A stretch of DNA of 64,000 bases from Panicum virgatum (taxonomy: Eukaryota; Streptophyta; Magnoliopsida; Poales; Poaceae): NCBI RefSeq assembly GCF_016808335.1, contig NC_053139.1:34245954-34309953 (forward strand). Reading direction: 5' to 3'. How positions within the stretch are numbered: the first letter of the stretch is position 1; each line of letters opens with the position of its first letter. Below are positions 32,756-43,560 of the stretch, in pieces. The translations under genes and the position numbers were made by a program. The notes below the pieces were generated by a model that made no database searches, had not been told where the DNA came from, and saw nothing but the letters and a program-made list of their open reading frames with translations.

Positions 32756-35700
32756 ATGTCAGGCTCCACCGCCTGCTGCCGCTTCCCCGTGCTCCTCGTC
32801 CTGCTCCTCTTCCTCCTCCTCGCCGGCGACGGCCGCTCCCAGCCCCAGCCCGCTGCCGCCGGCGACCGCGACACCCTGCTCGCCGTCAAGAAGGATTGGG
32901 GCAGCCCCCCGCAGCTCGCGTCCTGGGACCCCGCCGCCGCCCCCGACCACTGCACCTGGCCCGGCGTCGCCTGCGCCACCGCCAGCGGCGGCGGCGGCGG
33001 CGGGGCCGTCACGGGACTCGCCCTGTCCCGCCTCCACCTCACCGGCTCCGTCCCGGCGTCCGTCTGCGCGCTCAAGAGCCTCGCCCGCCTCGACCTCTCC
33101 TACAACAACCTCACCGGCGCCTTCCCCGCCGCCGCGCTCTACGCCTGCGCGGCGCTCCGCTTCCTCGACCTCTCCAACAACCAGCTCTCCGGGCCGCTCC
33201 CGCGCGACATCGACGGCCTCTCGCCGGCGATGGAGCACCTCAACCTCTCCACCAACGCCTTCGCCGGCGAGGTGCCGCCCGCGGTGGCGCGGCTCCCGGC
33301 GCTCAGGTCCCTGCTGCTCGACACCAACCGCTTCACGGGCGCGTACCCGGCGGCCGGGATAGGCCGGCTCGCCGGGCTCGAGGTCCTCACGCTGGCCGAC
33401 AACGCGTTCGCGCCGGCGCCCGTGCCCGCGGAGTTCGCCACGCTCACCAACCTCACCTACCTCTGGATGGACAAGATGAACCTCACCGGGGAGATCCCGG
33501 AGGCCTTCTCCGGCCTCACGGAGCTCACCGTGTTCTCCCTGGCGTCCAACAAGCTCACCGGCTCGATCCCCGCGTGGGTGCTGCAGCACGGGAAGCTCCA
33601 GAACCTCTACCTCTTCGACAACAGCCTCTCCGGCGAGCTGCCGCGCAACGTCACGGCGGTGAACCTGATTGAGCTTGACCTGTCGTCGAATCAGCTCACC
33701 GGAGAGATTCCGGAGGATTTCGGGAAGCTCGAGAACCTCGGCTTGCTGCTTCTTTACCAAAACCAGCTCACCGGCGCAATCCCGGAGAGCATTGGGCTGC
33801 TAACCCAACTCAAGGACATCCGGTTGTTCAACAACCGGCTCTCCGGTGAGCTCCCGCCGGAGCTAGGAAAGCACTCGCCGCTCGGCAACCTCGAGGTGAA
33901 CAACAACAACCTCTCCGGCCCGCTGCGGGAGGCGCTCTGCGCCAACGGGAAGCTCTACGACATCGTCGTCTTCAACAACAGCTTCTCCGGCGAGTTCCCT
34001 GCGAAGCTCGGGGACTGCGCCACGATAAACAACCTCATGCTCTACAACAACCGCTTCTCCGGCGAGTTCCCGGAGAGGATATGGTCGTTCCCGAAGCTGA
34101 CCACGGTGATGATCCAGAACAACAGCTTCACCGGCACGCTGCCGTCAGAGATCTCCTTCAACATCTCACGGATCGAGATGGGATACAACATGTTCGCAGG
34201 CTCCGTCCCCAAGCTGGCGACGGGGCTCAAGGTGTTCCACGCCGAGAGCAACCGGCTTGCCGGCGAATTGCCGTCCGACATGAGCAAGCTCGCCAACCTC
34301 ACCGATATGTCGGCGCCCGGCAACCGGATCACCGGCTCCATTCCGGCATCGATCAAGCTGCTGCAGAAGCTCAACACGCTGGACCTGAGCGACAACCGGA
34401 TATCCGGCGCAATACCGCCGGAGACCCTCGGGACGCTCCCAGCGCTGACGACGCTCGATCTGTCCGACAATCTGCTCACCGGCGGCATCCCGGCGGACAT
34501 CAGCAACCTGATCAACTCGCTCAACCTATCGTCGAACCAGCTCACCGGCGAGGTGCCGGTCCTTCTCCAGATTGCGGCGTACGACCGCAGCTTCCTCGGC
34601 AACCCGGGGCTGTGCGCGAGGCCGGGCGCAGGCACGAACCTCCCGGCGTGCCGGGGCGGCGGCGGCGCCCGCGACGAGCTGTCGAGGGGCCTGGTCATCC
34701 TCTTCGCGGCGCTCGCCGGCATCGTCCTCGTCGGCAGCGTCGGCATCGCGTGGCTGCTCTTCCGGCGCCGTAGGGAGAGCCACGAGGTGACGGACTGGAA
34801 GATGACGGCCTTCACCCAGCTGGACTTCGCCGAGTCGGACGTGCTGAGCAACATCCGCGAGGAGAGCGTGATCGGCAGCGGCGGGTCCGGGAAGGTGTAC
34901 CGCATCCACCTCGGCGGCGGCGAGGAGGGCGGCCGGACGGTGGCCGTGAAGAGGATCTGGAACTCGAGGAAGGTGGACGAGAAGCTGGACAGGGAGTTCG
35001 AGTCGGAGGTGAAGGTGCTGGGCAGCATCCGGCACACCAACATCGTCAAGCTGCTCTGCTGCATCTCCAGCCAGGAGGCCAAGCTGCTGGTGTACGAGTA
35101 CATGGAGAACGGCAGCCTCGACCGGTGGCTCCACCACCGGGACCGCGCCGGCGCGCCGGCGCCGCTGGACTGGCCGACGAGGCTGGCCGTTGCCGTCGAC
35201 GCCGCCCGGGGGCTCAGCTACATGCACCACGACTGCGCCCAGCCCATCGTGCACCGCGACGTCAAGTCCAGCAACATCCTGCTCGACCCGGACTTCCAGG
35301 CCAAGATCGCCGACTTCGGCCTCGCCCGGATCCTCGTCAAGTCCGGCGGGCCGGAGTCCGTGTCCGCCATCGGCGGCACGTTCGGGTACATGGCCCCAGG
35401 TATACAAACAAGCAACTCGAATTCCATTCGAATTCAATTTGAGAGAATTTGCGAAGCTGATTGGTTGGAGGCGAATTGTTTGCAGAGTATGGGTACAGGC
35501 CGAAGGTGAACGAGAAGGTGGACGTGTACAGCTTCGGCGTGGTCCTGCTGGAGCTGACGACCGGCAAGGTGGCCAACGACAGCGGCGCCGACATGTGCCT
35601 GGCGGAGTGGGCGTGGCGGCGGTACCAGAAGGGCGCCCCGTTCGACGACGTCGTCGACGAGGCCATCCGGGAGCCGGCGGACATGCAGGACATCCTGTCG

Positions 35701-35964
35701 GTGTTCACCATGGGCGTCATCTGCACGGGGGAGAACCCGCTGACGCGGCCGTCCATGAAGGAGGTCCTGCACCAGCTCGTCCGGTGCGAGCAGATCGCCG
35801 CCGAGGCGGAGGCGTGCCGGGCGGACTACGAGGGCGGCGGCGCGCCGCTGCTCGAGTCGAGGAAGAAGGGCAGCCGGCGGCGGCGGAGCATGTCGGACTC
35901 CGGCCGGTGGAACGACGGCGACGAGGACGAGGACAGCGGCAACTTCGTGGTCCACGTCGTGTAG
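32756..35964 (+). CDS. LRR receptor-like kinase, subfamily XI (HSL1-like)
   Basis: Membrane receptor kinase, expected to bind a peptide or co-receptor outside and phosphorylate targets inside. Two exons: 32756-35399 and 35486-35964 (1040 residues). The 86-base intron starts GTATAC, ends TTTGCAG and splits the Glu codon of the MAPEYG motif. Order: signal peptide (about 1-28), LRR N-cap with HCTWPGVAC, about 20 leucine-rich repeats (about 75-590), a Cys pair (LCARPG...LPAC), transmembrane segment (about 645-669) and kinase domain. Kinase motifs: G-loop GSGGSGKVY (about 706), VAVKRIW Lys (about 731), HRDVKSSN (about 832, an RD kinase), DFGLA (about 852), and DVYSFGVVLLELTTGK after the intron. 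The C-terminal tail is Arg/Asp-rich. All catalytic residues are present, so the gene looks functional. HAESA/HSL-type receptors are the nearest relatives I recognise; the ligand is unknown. Confidence 0.95.
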
Positions 35965-36288
35965 CCAGACGCTAGCCGGCTTTATTACAAGTAGTACAAG
36001 AGAAATTCAGGTGGCACCCGAGAGTACATAGCGGCTGCAAGCTCTTCCATGGTGGCAGAATCTCGCCTCTGCTGACCAGGCAGCTGAGGAAGCTCGGTCC
36101 GCCATGGTCGTCATGGTGCAAGGACGAACAACGAAGTGCAGTACATATGGAATTATGGATCGTCGAGGAGGCTGTAAATTAGCAGCAAAACCAAAAGGCC
36201 AACTCCAATCACACAAGAACGAAGTTATTGGTGGAGATGTTGGATACTTGGATCGGCACAAAGGGCTTGTTTGGTTTCATGACCACAC
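35965..36288. other. 3' flank of receptor kinase
   Basis: Presumed 3' UTR and downstream flank. No clear AATAAA signal and no further gene were recognised. Confidence 0.35.
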
Positions 36289-36291
36289 TTA

Positions 36292-36744
36292 GGCTTTTTC
36301 CAACCATTTCCCCCATCCAACTCTCCCCAAACGTACTATTTACTATATTTTACTATCTCCCTCTAAAAGATTCCTCTCCCTATAACTCCTTCTCTCCAAC
36401 CATTCCCCCAATATCCATTCCCCATATCCATTCCCCCTATACACTGTACCTCACTCTTTAACTATTTATTTATCATTTTTAAATTCTGAAAAAAATAGGA
36501 CTGTATTTGTACTACTATAATACATATTGTTATCAAGTTACGAAATTCAAATAAATTTTTTATCACAAATAAATGACGTGATTAGAGTATAGAGGGAGTT
36601 GTAATCTCCCCCTATATGTGGGGGGAGATTCAACTCCACCCCTACGTAGGGGGAGCTTTAGGGGGTGCCGTTGGAGGCACCCTCCCCTCTAAAGCTCCCC
36701 CCACACAGGGGGAGGGGGTTTGGGGGGAGGCGTTGGAGAACGCC
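36292..36744. mobile_element. Tourist-like element with TTA target duplication
   Basis: This 453-base element starts GGCTTTTTCCAACCATTTCCC and ends, on the other strand, GGCGTTCTCCAACGCCTCCCC. TTA lies on both sides (36289-36291 and 36745-36747). An internal GGGGGAG/CTCCCCC inverted segment sits near the right end. It directly abuts the next element, with one TTA between them. Confidence 0.8.
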
Positions 36745-36747
36745 TTA

Positions 36748-37081
36748 GGTGTTGTTTGGCTCCAGGACTTTTTTCAAAAGTCCCTATCACATCAAAAAAA
36801 ATCTTACTATTTTATAGTATTAAATAAAATCTGTTTATAAATGTTTTTTGACAGCTGAGTGCTTTTTTGCGAGACGAATCTAATGAGCCTAATTAATTCA
36901 TAATCTGCTAGTGATGCTACAGTAAACATTCGCGAATCATAGATTAAGATACCTCATTAGATTCGTCTCGCAGTTTAGCCCCAGAGTTCTGCAGTTAGTT
37001 TTATAATTAACATTTATTTAATACTTCTAAATACTAAAAAGTTTCAGGGACTTAAAAAAATCCCGAGAACCAAACAACCCC
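36748..37081. mobile_element. Tourist-like MITE, same family as 7142-7475
   Basis: A 334-base element with TTA on both sides (36745-36747 and 37082-37084). Ends are GGTGTTGTTTGGCTCCAGGACT and, on the other strand, GGGGTTGTTTGGTTCTCGGGA. The internal GACGAATCTAATGAG blocks match the copy at 7142 in the opposite orientation. Confidence 0.9.
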
Positions 37082-37240
37082 TTAACAAGCGCCGATAGCT
37101 CCGTGAATAATGTTCATGGTTTGGCTGGGAGTAAGCGAGTTTTTAGCATTAACTGATAGCTAGTTCTAAAGAAGCAAACGGCGTGATGCAGATTGTATAT
37201 ACGATCCTGGCCTGCTTTTCAGTTCTCTGAAGAGCATTCT

Positions 37241-37491
37241 CTGTGTTTAGATTCGTAAAATAGTGGTAAAAAAAGTCACATCGGATATTATAGAATTTTT
37301 TGTTTGTTTTGTTATAATTGTTGTTCTATCATGACCTAACTAGGCTCAAAAAATTCGTCTCGTCGTGTATATCAAAACTATACAATTAATTTTTTTATTT
37401 ATCTATATTTAATACTCCATGCATGAGGTAAGAGATTTGATGTGATATGTGAATAGTGAAATTTGGAGAAAGAAATTTTGGAACTAAACAG
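37241..37491. mobile_element. MITE, first of a direct pair
   Basis: Starts CTGTGTTTAGATTCGTAAA and ends GGAACTAAACAG. It matches the element at 37817-38075 in the same orientation, including GATTTGATGTGATA and GTGAATAGTGAA. TCT on both sides may be the target duplication. Confidence 0.7.
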
Positions 37492-37496
37492 TCTCT

Positions 37497-37722
37497 TTGA
37501 AACTTTGGCCCCTTTGAGGGCTCCGCGCGCCTGCCGGCTCCGGCTTGTATACAGGAAATACTACTGTAGTGTACTGTTCTATAATGTAGCAAGGAGCCGA
37601 AACGAAAATCAAAGTCCAAAATGAACTACAAAAAGAGGTGGAGCCGGTGAAGCTGCCAAAACGTAGCTTCACCGGCGCCGGCTCCTGGGTGTTTTTGGGG
37701 GCTTTAGAAAACTGGAGGCCGC
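37497..37722. mobile_element. Possible Mutator- or hAT-like small element
   Basis: This 226-base segment is bounded by a 9-base direct repeat ACAGTCTCT (37488-37496 and 37723-37731). The terminal inverted repeat is weak, but the subterminal parts carry GC-rich GGCTCC / GGAGCC motifs in opposite orientations. A 9-base duplication would fit Mutator-type and 8 would fit hAT. The class is not settled. Confidence 0.4.
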
Positions 37723-37816
37723 ACAGTCTCTGGAAAAAGATCAATGAGTGGTAGGCTTATCTGCAACTGTACTGCACGCTGAAATAAAGCCATGCTGACA
37801 CAGGAAGCAAATTTGC

Positions 37817-38075
37817 CTGTGTTTAGATTCGTAAAAAGATGGTAAAAAAGTTGCATCGGATACTGTAGTATATTATAGCACTTTTCGTTTATTTATGATA
37901 AATATTGTCTTATCATAAGCTAACTAGACTCAAAATATTTGTCTCGTAACGTACATCAAAATTATACAATTAGTTTTTTTATTTACCTACATTTAGTACT
38001 CCATGCATGAGACAAAAGATTTGATATGATAGATGAATAGTGAAGTTTGGAGAGAGATTTTGCAACTAAACACAG
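37817..38075. mobile_element. MITE, second of a direct pair
   Basis: Starts CTGTGTTTAGATTCG and ends CAACTAAACACAG. It aligns along its whole length with 37241-37491. No clear target duplication. Confidence 0.7.
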
Positions 38076-38489
38076 CCAGAGGACTGGACTGTGACGTGAC
38101 ACACTTTTTTCAAAGTGGGGAAGGTTGTGACGCAGAAAGAACAAATCTGGTGTCCGGCATGAAATGGAAAAAAACTGAACAAGGGACAAGAAACAATGGG
38201 CGTGAGCTGGAAAATGCAACAGCGACATTTGGCGGATTGCAGTATGCCGGCAGATTTATTTGGGTCTCTACTATTACTCTTCATCCAGTTGCCAAACATT
38301 ATTAGAAAACGTGGCCTGGATGTGAAAGATCTCTGTCAAAAATATGTCCATAGTTCTGAAATAGGTTGTACTCCTAAGTTGTAACAATAGCAGATGTGTT
38401 TAAATCTCAAATGTAAACCTGGCAGTACCAGATACCAGTAATAGGAATGTACTATAGTGAGTTTGATTTCACTTAAATTTCTGAACTTC

Positions 38490-38494
38490 ATGGG
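38490..38494. repeat. 5-base target-site duplication, left
   Basis: ATGGG immediately before the left LTR is repeated exactly after the right LTR at 51355-51359. Confidence 0.95.
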
Positions 38495-39176
38495 TGTTGG
38501 GGATTGGACCTTCGGATAGGCTCCCACCCTTAGAATTGCTCCCTAACTCGTTTGCAGGGCTCTAACGAAGAAAGACGAGCATACACGAAGGGCGACGGTC
38601 GCTCCCGAGATCGCCCAGGTCAGGGAGCTCACTTTCGGGTGGCCGAAGGTGACGAATGGTCACTCAGAAGCACAAGCTTAAAGACCAAGACCTGCGATAA
38701 ACGAAGGATCCCACCTTCGAGTGGCCGAAGGTGACGAATGGTCACTCAGAATCATAAGCTCAAAGATCAGGACCAAAGGGACCAAAGGGATCGCCTTCGG
38801 GAACGAAGGCGACGGCTGATCGCTCGAAGATGGAACCTTCAGGGCCGTGACCTCCGAAGTATCCCGAAGGACGCGAAGACCTTCCTCGGGTGTAGGCGTG
38901 CGTGTAAAATGTGAATACGTGAGAAGGTCGGATTTGTATACCTCTCACCTTGTAATTTTACCCCGAAACCGGCTGTAAGTGAGCTGTAAATGAATTTGAA
39001 GGGGGCAATTTAGGAAAACCTGGCTGAGGGCTAGGGGTATAAATAGCCCCCTCTCTCCACAGTGTAGAGGGTTGAATTTTTTAGTTATTATTGGAGAATT
39101 AAGTGCCTACTTTCATTGCCATTTTCATACTGTTCATGCTATCTGTTTAGGCATCTAAGAAGCTAAGATCCCAACA
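38495..39176 (+). repeat. Left LTR of Grande-like element (682 bases)
   Basis: Starts TGTTGGGGATTGGACCTTCGG and ends GCTAAGATCCCAACA. It contains two copies of an internal unit of about 82 bases (CTTCGRGTGGCCGAAGGTGACG...), where the right LTR has three. A TATA-like GGTATAAATAGCCC lies at about 39036-39049. Confidence 0.95.
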
Positions 39177-39212
39177 ACGGCGCCCACCGTTCCAGCTTGA
39201 AAAACAACCTTC

Positions 39213-40889
39213 GATGGCCCCAACGAAGAAGAAAGCCCCCGCCGGCACCACAAGCAACACCACTGAGCCTGGCCATGTCCTCGACGGCTCTACACTGTAG
39301 CACGAAGCCAACCCACGAATTGAAGACATCACCAATGAAGCTGTTCTTCATGGAGATCCGGTTGATGACACCGAAAACACCGAAGCTCATCAAACCCAAT
39401 CTGCGGAGCTCACAGAAGCAGCACTCAAGCTCAAGACCCTTTAAATGAAGAAAAGGAACATCGAAGCTCAGCTCGCCACCAAAAAAAGGCACTGGACTAG
39501 GCAAACAAGCTAGCCGAGGCCAGGCGCAAACTAGCAGAAATGGAGGCGGAAGTTGAGAATTTGCAGAGGGCATACCAAGAAATGCCCGAAGATTCTGTCC
39601 AACAAGAAAACCGCGTCATCCACCAGACAACCTTCGCTCACAATGAAGACCGAAAGGCCACCACCGGTCAACCTCCCATTTGACCCGACCTCGCCACTCT
39701 CAGTCGCTTTGCAGCGAACTTCATGGCCGCTCGGCTACAAGCCCACACAGCTCCCCAAGTATAATGCAACAACTGATCAAACTCAGTTCCTCATGGCCTA
39801 CGAAGCAACCATCGCTTCGGCCGGAGGTGACGACTCAACCATGGCCAAGTCCTTCGTCATGGCTTGCGAAGGTTCTGTGGCCAACTGGTACTCATACCTT
39901 CCCCAACAATCAATCAATAACTGGTACCAGCTGAAAGGAAGGCTCCTCCAGGACTTCCAGGGATTTAGAAGGCTAAATACCAACACTGTGAAAGATTTCA
40001 AGTGCCCACAGCACGACCGTGAGCCTCTCTATGACTATTTCCGGAGGTTCATTCAGAAGAAGGCTCAAATCACAAACTTCCTAGAGAAAGATGCGATCAA
40101 AAAATGCATCGAAGGTCTCCTGCCTGGCCAGCTTGCTTCTCATCTCACAAGAGAGCCCCCGAGGACCCTGGAGGAGCTCTACACAGAAGCAGAGAAGTAC
40201 GCGAAATCAGACGCCGACCACCGCAGAAGAGTAGAGCAAAGAAGAATCATGCGTCAGGCAGAAAAATACAATCAGCAAACATGGCAGCAAGAGAAACAGC
40301 CAGCTCAGCAACTCATTTTACCTGTGGAACCTTCACAAGATGATGATGAACAGTTAACCTTTGATCCCTTCATGATACCACCAGAGTCGGAACCTCAACA
40401 CTCAAATGACAGCAACCTTCGTCCGGAGCACGGGACAGAGGTCGCGGCAGAGGAAGGGGCCGAGGTCGTGGACCTTCGCGTGAGCCCAAAAAATTCTTCT
40501 GTCACTTCCACGGGTCTGACTCCGACCATAGAACAAACCAGTGCCCGGAGAAGAAGAAGACCCTTGAGAGAATGGAGTCCGAGAGAAAAGCCAAACTAGT
40601 TGGGCATACTACATGGCCTCAGACTCCACAAACTCCTCAACAAATACAGTACACACAACCTTCGTTCGTTCCACCCCCCCATTTACCCAAGCATACCGCC
40701 CACCCATGTTCAACTACAACTATAACCACAACTGGCAGCCGCAGCCAAACCCTCAAACACAACCCAGTCAACCCACCACCCAAGCTCAACCAACACAAGA
40801 GTAGCTACCACCACCCCGAGTCCACCCACCAAAACAAGAAAACCAAACCACAAATAGCCAACCCGCGGCACTACCAACCTTCGGGGTGA
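39213..40889 (+). pseudogene. gag of Grande-like element
   Basis: The frame from ATG 39213 has in-frame stops. The main open stretch 39553-40599 contains the gag core (ASAGGDDSTMAKSFVMAC, WYSYLPQQSINNWYQL, LEKDAIKKCIEGLLPGQLASHL). After a frameshift near 40430, an Arg/Gly-rich run and a zinc-knuckle-like segment (FFCHFHGSDSDHRTNQC) follow in the frame ending at 40889. Gag packages the element RNA. Confidence 0.8.
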
Positions 40890-41401
40890 TCATGCCCATC
40901 TCCAGAGGTTCCACCCTGGACTTCGAAAACAAGAGACAGCGCAGAGACTACTTCAGGCAAGTACATTGCATCGTCTCCGAAGGTCCAACCAAGAGAACCC
41001 AGTGGTCACACTCTCCGATCACCTTCTCCAAAGAAGATGTCAACCTCATCAGCTACCCACACACAGATGCTCTTGTCATCGTGGCAAACATTCAGGGCTG
41101 GAGGATAGTCAAGATACTAGTTGACACTGGCAGTTCTGTAGACATCATCTTTTCCGACACCTTCAACAAGATGGGCATCGACCGAAGCCTGCTTCAGGCT
41201 TCGGATATCCCTTTAATGGGATTCGGAGGAATGAGAGTGAACACAATTGGCAAACTGTCACTCACTGTCTCATTCGGAGACACGGCCAATGCAAGAATAG
41301 AGCACACCACCTTCGATGTGGTAGAGATGCCCTACCCATACCACACAATCCTAGGAAGGGGGACAATCAACAAGTTCGAAGCTATCATTCATCAACTGTA
41401 A
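40886..41401 (+). pseudogene. Aspartic protease of Grande-like element
   Basis: The 171-residue frame has the active site KILVDTGSSVDIIF (D-T-G) and the later YHTILGRGTINKFEA block, as in plant Ty3/gypsy polyproteins. It ends in a TAA at 41399-41401, after which the same frame stays open to 41734, suggesting one nonsense change in a longer polyprotein. Confidence 0.85.
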
Positions 41402-42585
41402 TTGTGCATGAAGATTCCAGCTCCCACGGGGGTCATCACCATCCGTGGGGACCAGCAGCTTGCATGGGACATAGAGCGGGGATACACCCCAGGCCAGAAA
41501 AATATCCACAACCTTCGGATTGAATCCAAATCTGTTACCTTCAAAGAGCAGCAGAGAGACAACGAGAAAGCAACCTTCGAGGAAGACTGCGAAGTCAAGA
41601 AGGTCCCCCTTGACGTACATCTACCCGACAAAATAGTAACCATTAATGCAACCCTCGAGCCCATCAAGATGCTTTTGCATGGTCCGCCAGTGACCTACGG
41701 GGCGTCAGCAGAGATATCATTGAGTATCGCTTGAATATCAACCCAAACATCAAGCCAAAGAAGCAGAAGCTTCGCAAAATGGCAGATGAAAAAGTCGCAG
41801 CAGTCAAGGCCGAATTCCAGAGACTGCTAGATGCAAATGTTATTCGAGAAGTCAAATACCCAACATGGCTGGCAAACACCGTGCCGGTCAAAAAGAAGAA
41901 TGGCAAGTGGCGCATGTGCATCGATTTCACTGACCTCAATAAAGCCTGCCCGAAGGATGACTTCCCACTACCAAGAATCGACAGAGTCGTCGATGATGTG
42001 GCAAACAGTCAACTGATGTCTCTGCTGGACTATTTTTCCGGATACCATCAGATTTGGATGAGGAAAGAAGACGAAGAAAAAACAAGCTTCATAACCCCCT
42101 TCGGCACTTACTGCTTCGTAAGGATGCCTGAAGGATTGAAAAATGCAGGACAGTCTTTTTCAAGAATGTCTTCGGTGGTCCTGGAGCACCAACTCAGAAG
42201 AAATGTCCTGACTTATGTTGATGATATTGTAGTAACCAGTTCAATAAGAGGTAACCATGTGGCAGACCTGACTGAAACCTTCGCAAGCCTAAGAAAAGCA
42301 GGGTTGTCCTTGAACCCCAACAAGTGCATCTTTGGAGTTCACAAAGAAAAGGTGCTAGGATGCCTCGTGTCCACCAAAGGCATCGAAGCAAATCCTGACA
42401 AAGTAAAAGCTCTCTGGAACATGGAGGAGCCCAAGTCCATCAGGGACGTACAGAAGCTCACAGGGCGGATAGAAGCCCTAAACAGATTTATCCCTTGCTC
42501 TGCTGCCCGAAACATACCATTCTTCAAGGTCCTTCGCAATGCAAACAAATTCGAGTGGGGCCTCGAGCAAAGCGAAGCCCTTTAG
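41402..42585 (+). pseudogene. Reverse transcriptase of Grande-like element
   Basis: A spacer frame (41402-41734) and the RT frame (41731-42585) overlap out of phase, so there is an indel before about 41690. RT motifs: VKKKNGKWRMCIDFTDLNK, FPLPRIDRVVDD, LLDYFSGYHQI, FGTYCFVRMPEGL and the catalytic TYVDDIVV (42211-42234). A TAG at 42583 ends the frame, and the RNase H frame continues after it. Confidence 0.9.
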
Positions 42586-43521
42586 GCACTCAAAAACTAT
42601 CTCCAAAACATGATCAAAATGACCTCACGCGACCCGAAGGATGTGTTGCTCATGTACATCACGACATCCTACTCTGCTGTCAGTGCAGCGCTCGTGCTCG
42701 AGAGAGAAATCGAGGGAAAGAAGAAGCAGCTACCTGTTTACTTCGTATCCGAAGCTCTTGCATGCTCGAATCTCTTGTACTCAGAACTAGAGAAAATTGC
42801 ATATGCAGTAGTCATGTCTGCTCGGAAGCTTCGACACTATTTCGAAGCTCACAAGATAATCGTAGTTACAGATCAACCTCTGCATGACTTGTTCAACAAC
42901 AGAGAGTCCGCAGTCAGAATTTCTAAATGGGCTTCGGAACTCTCTGAGTTCTACATAGACTTCGAGAGAAGAACAGCCATCAAGTCACAAGTATTGGCAG
43001 ACTTCATTGCCGATTGGACATCCCCAATCTTCAAGGAGGAACCTTTGGCTGAAACCTGGATGGTGCGCTGCGACGGGGTCTGGTGCAACGAAGGAGCTGG
43101 AATTGCTGCAATCATAGAATCTCCTTCGGGTGCGAAAACAAGATACGCAGCATGTCTAAGCTTCGGCAACCTCGAATCATCAACCAACAACACCACAGAG
43201 TATGAAGTCTTGCTCCTGGGCCTACGCAAAATGAAAGCTCTTGGCCATCAAAACGTCATAGTCAGAACAGATTTGAAGGTTGTCAAAGACCACATTGAAA
43301 AAGATTCAGAAGCAAGAAAACCAGAGCTCATCGAGTACCTCGATGCCGTCAGAATGATGGAGAAATATTTCAAGGGCTTCGATATCGTTCATATCCCAAG
43401 GCACATGAACGATGAAGCTGACAAGCTGGCAAAAGGAGCATCAAGAAAGGAGCAATTACCTTCGGATGTATTCTACGAAGAAATCACAAAACCTTCGATC
43501 AAGCCGAAGAAAGAAAAATAG
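42586..43521 (+). pseudogene. RNase H region of Grande-like element
   Basis: The frame from 42610 contains the RT-linked RNase H (VYFVSEALACSNLLYSELEK, RKLRHYFEAHKIIVVTDQPL). A second RNase H fold follows with the Asp at WMVRCDGVWCNEGAGIA, the Glu at NNTTEYEVLLLGL and the Asp at VIVRTDLKVV. The dual arrangement agrees with the Tat lineage. It ends in a TAG at 43519. Confidence 0.85.
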
Positions 43522-43560
43522 GTTTCAGTCATAGCAGCTGAAGACTAGAGAACACCCATA

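Noticed and set aside
32759..33760. A 333-residue minus-strand open frame opposite the receptor kinase
   Set aside because: This is a shadow of GC-rich codon use in the LRR coding sequence. Its Glu/Val/Arg-rich composition is typical of antisense GC3-rich exons.
34526..35437. A 303-residue minus-strand open frame opposite the kinase domain
   Set aside because: Same explanation: antisense shadow of the kinase exon without any domain.
36292..36744. G-rich/C-rich blocks (GGGGGAG...) as a regulatory or quadruplex feature
   Set aside because: They belong to the inverted structure of a Tourist-like element with TTA duplications, which explains them.
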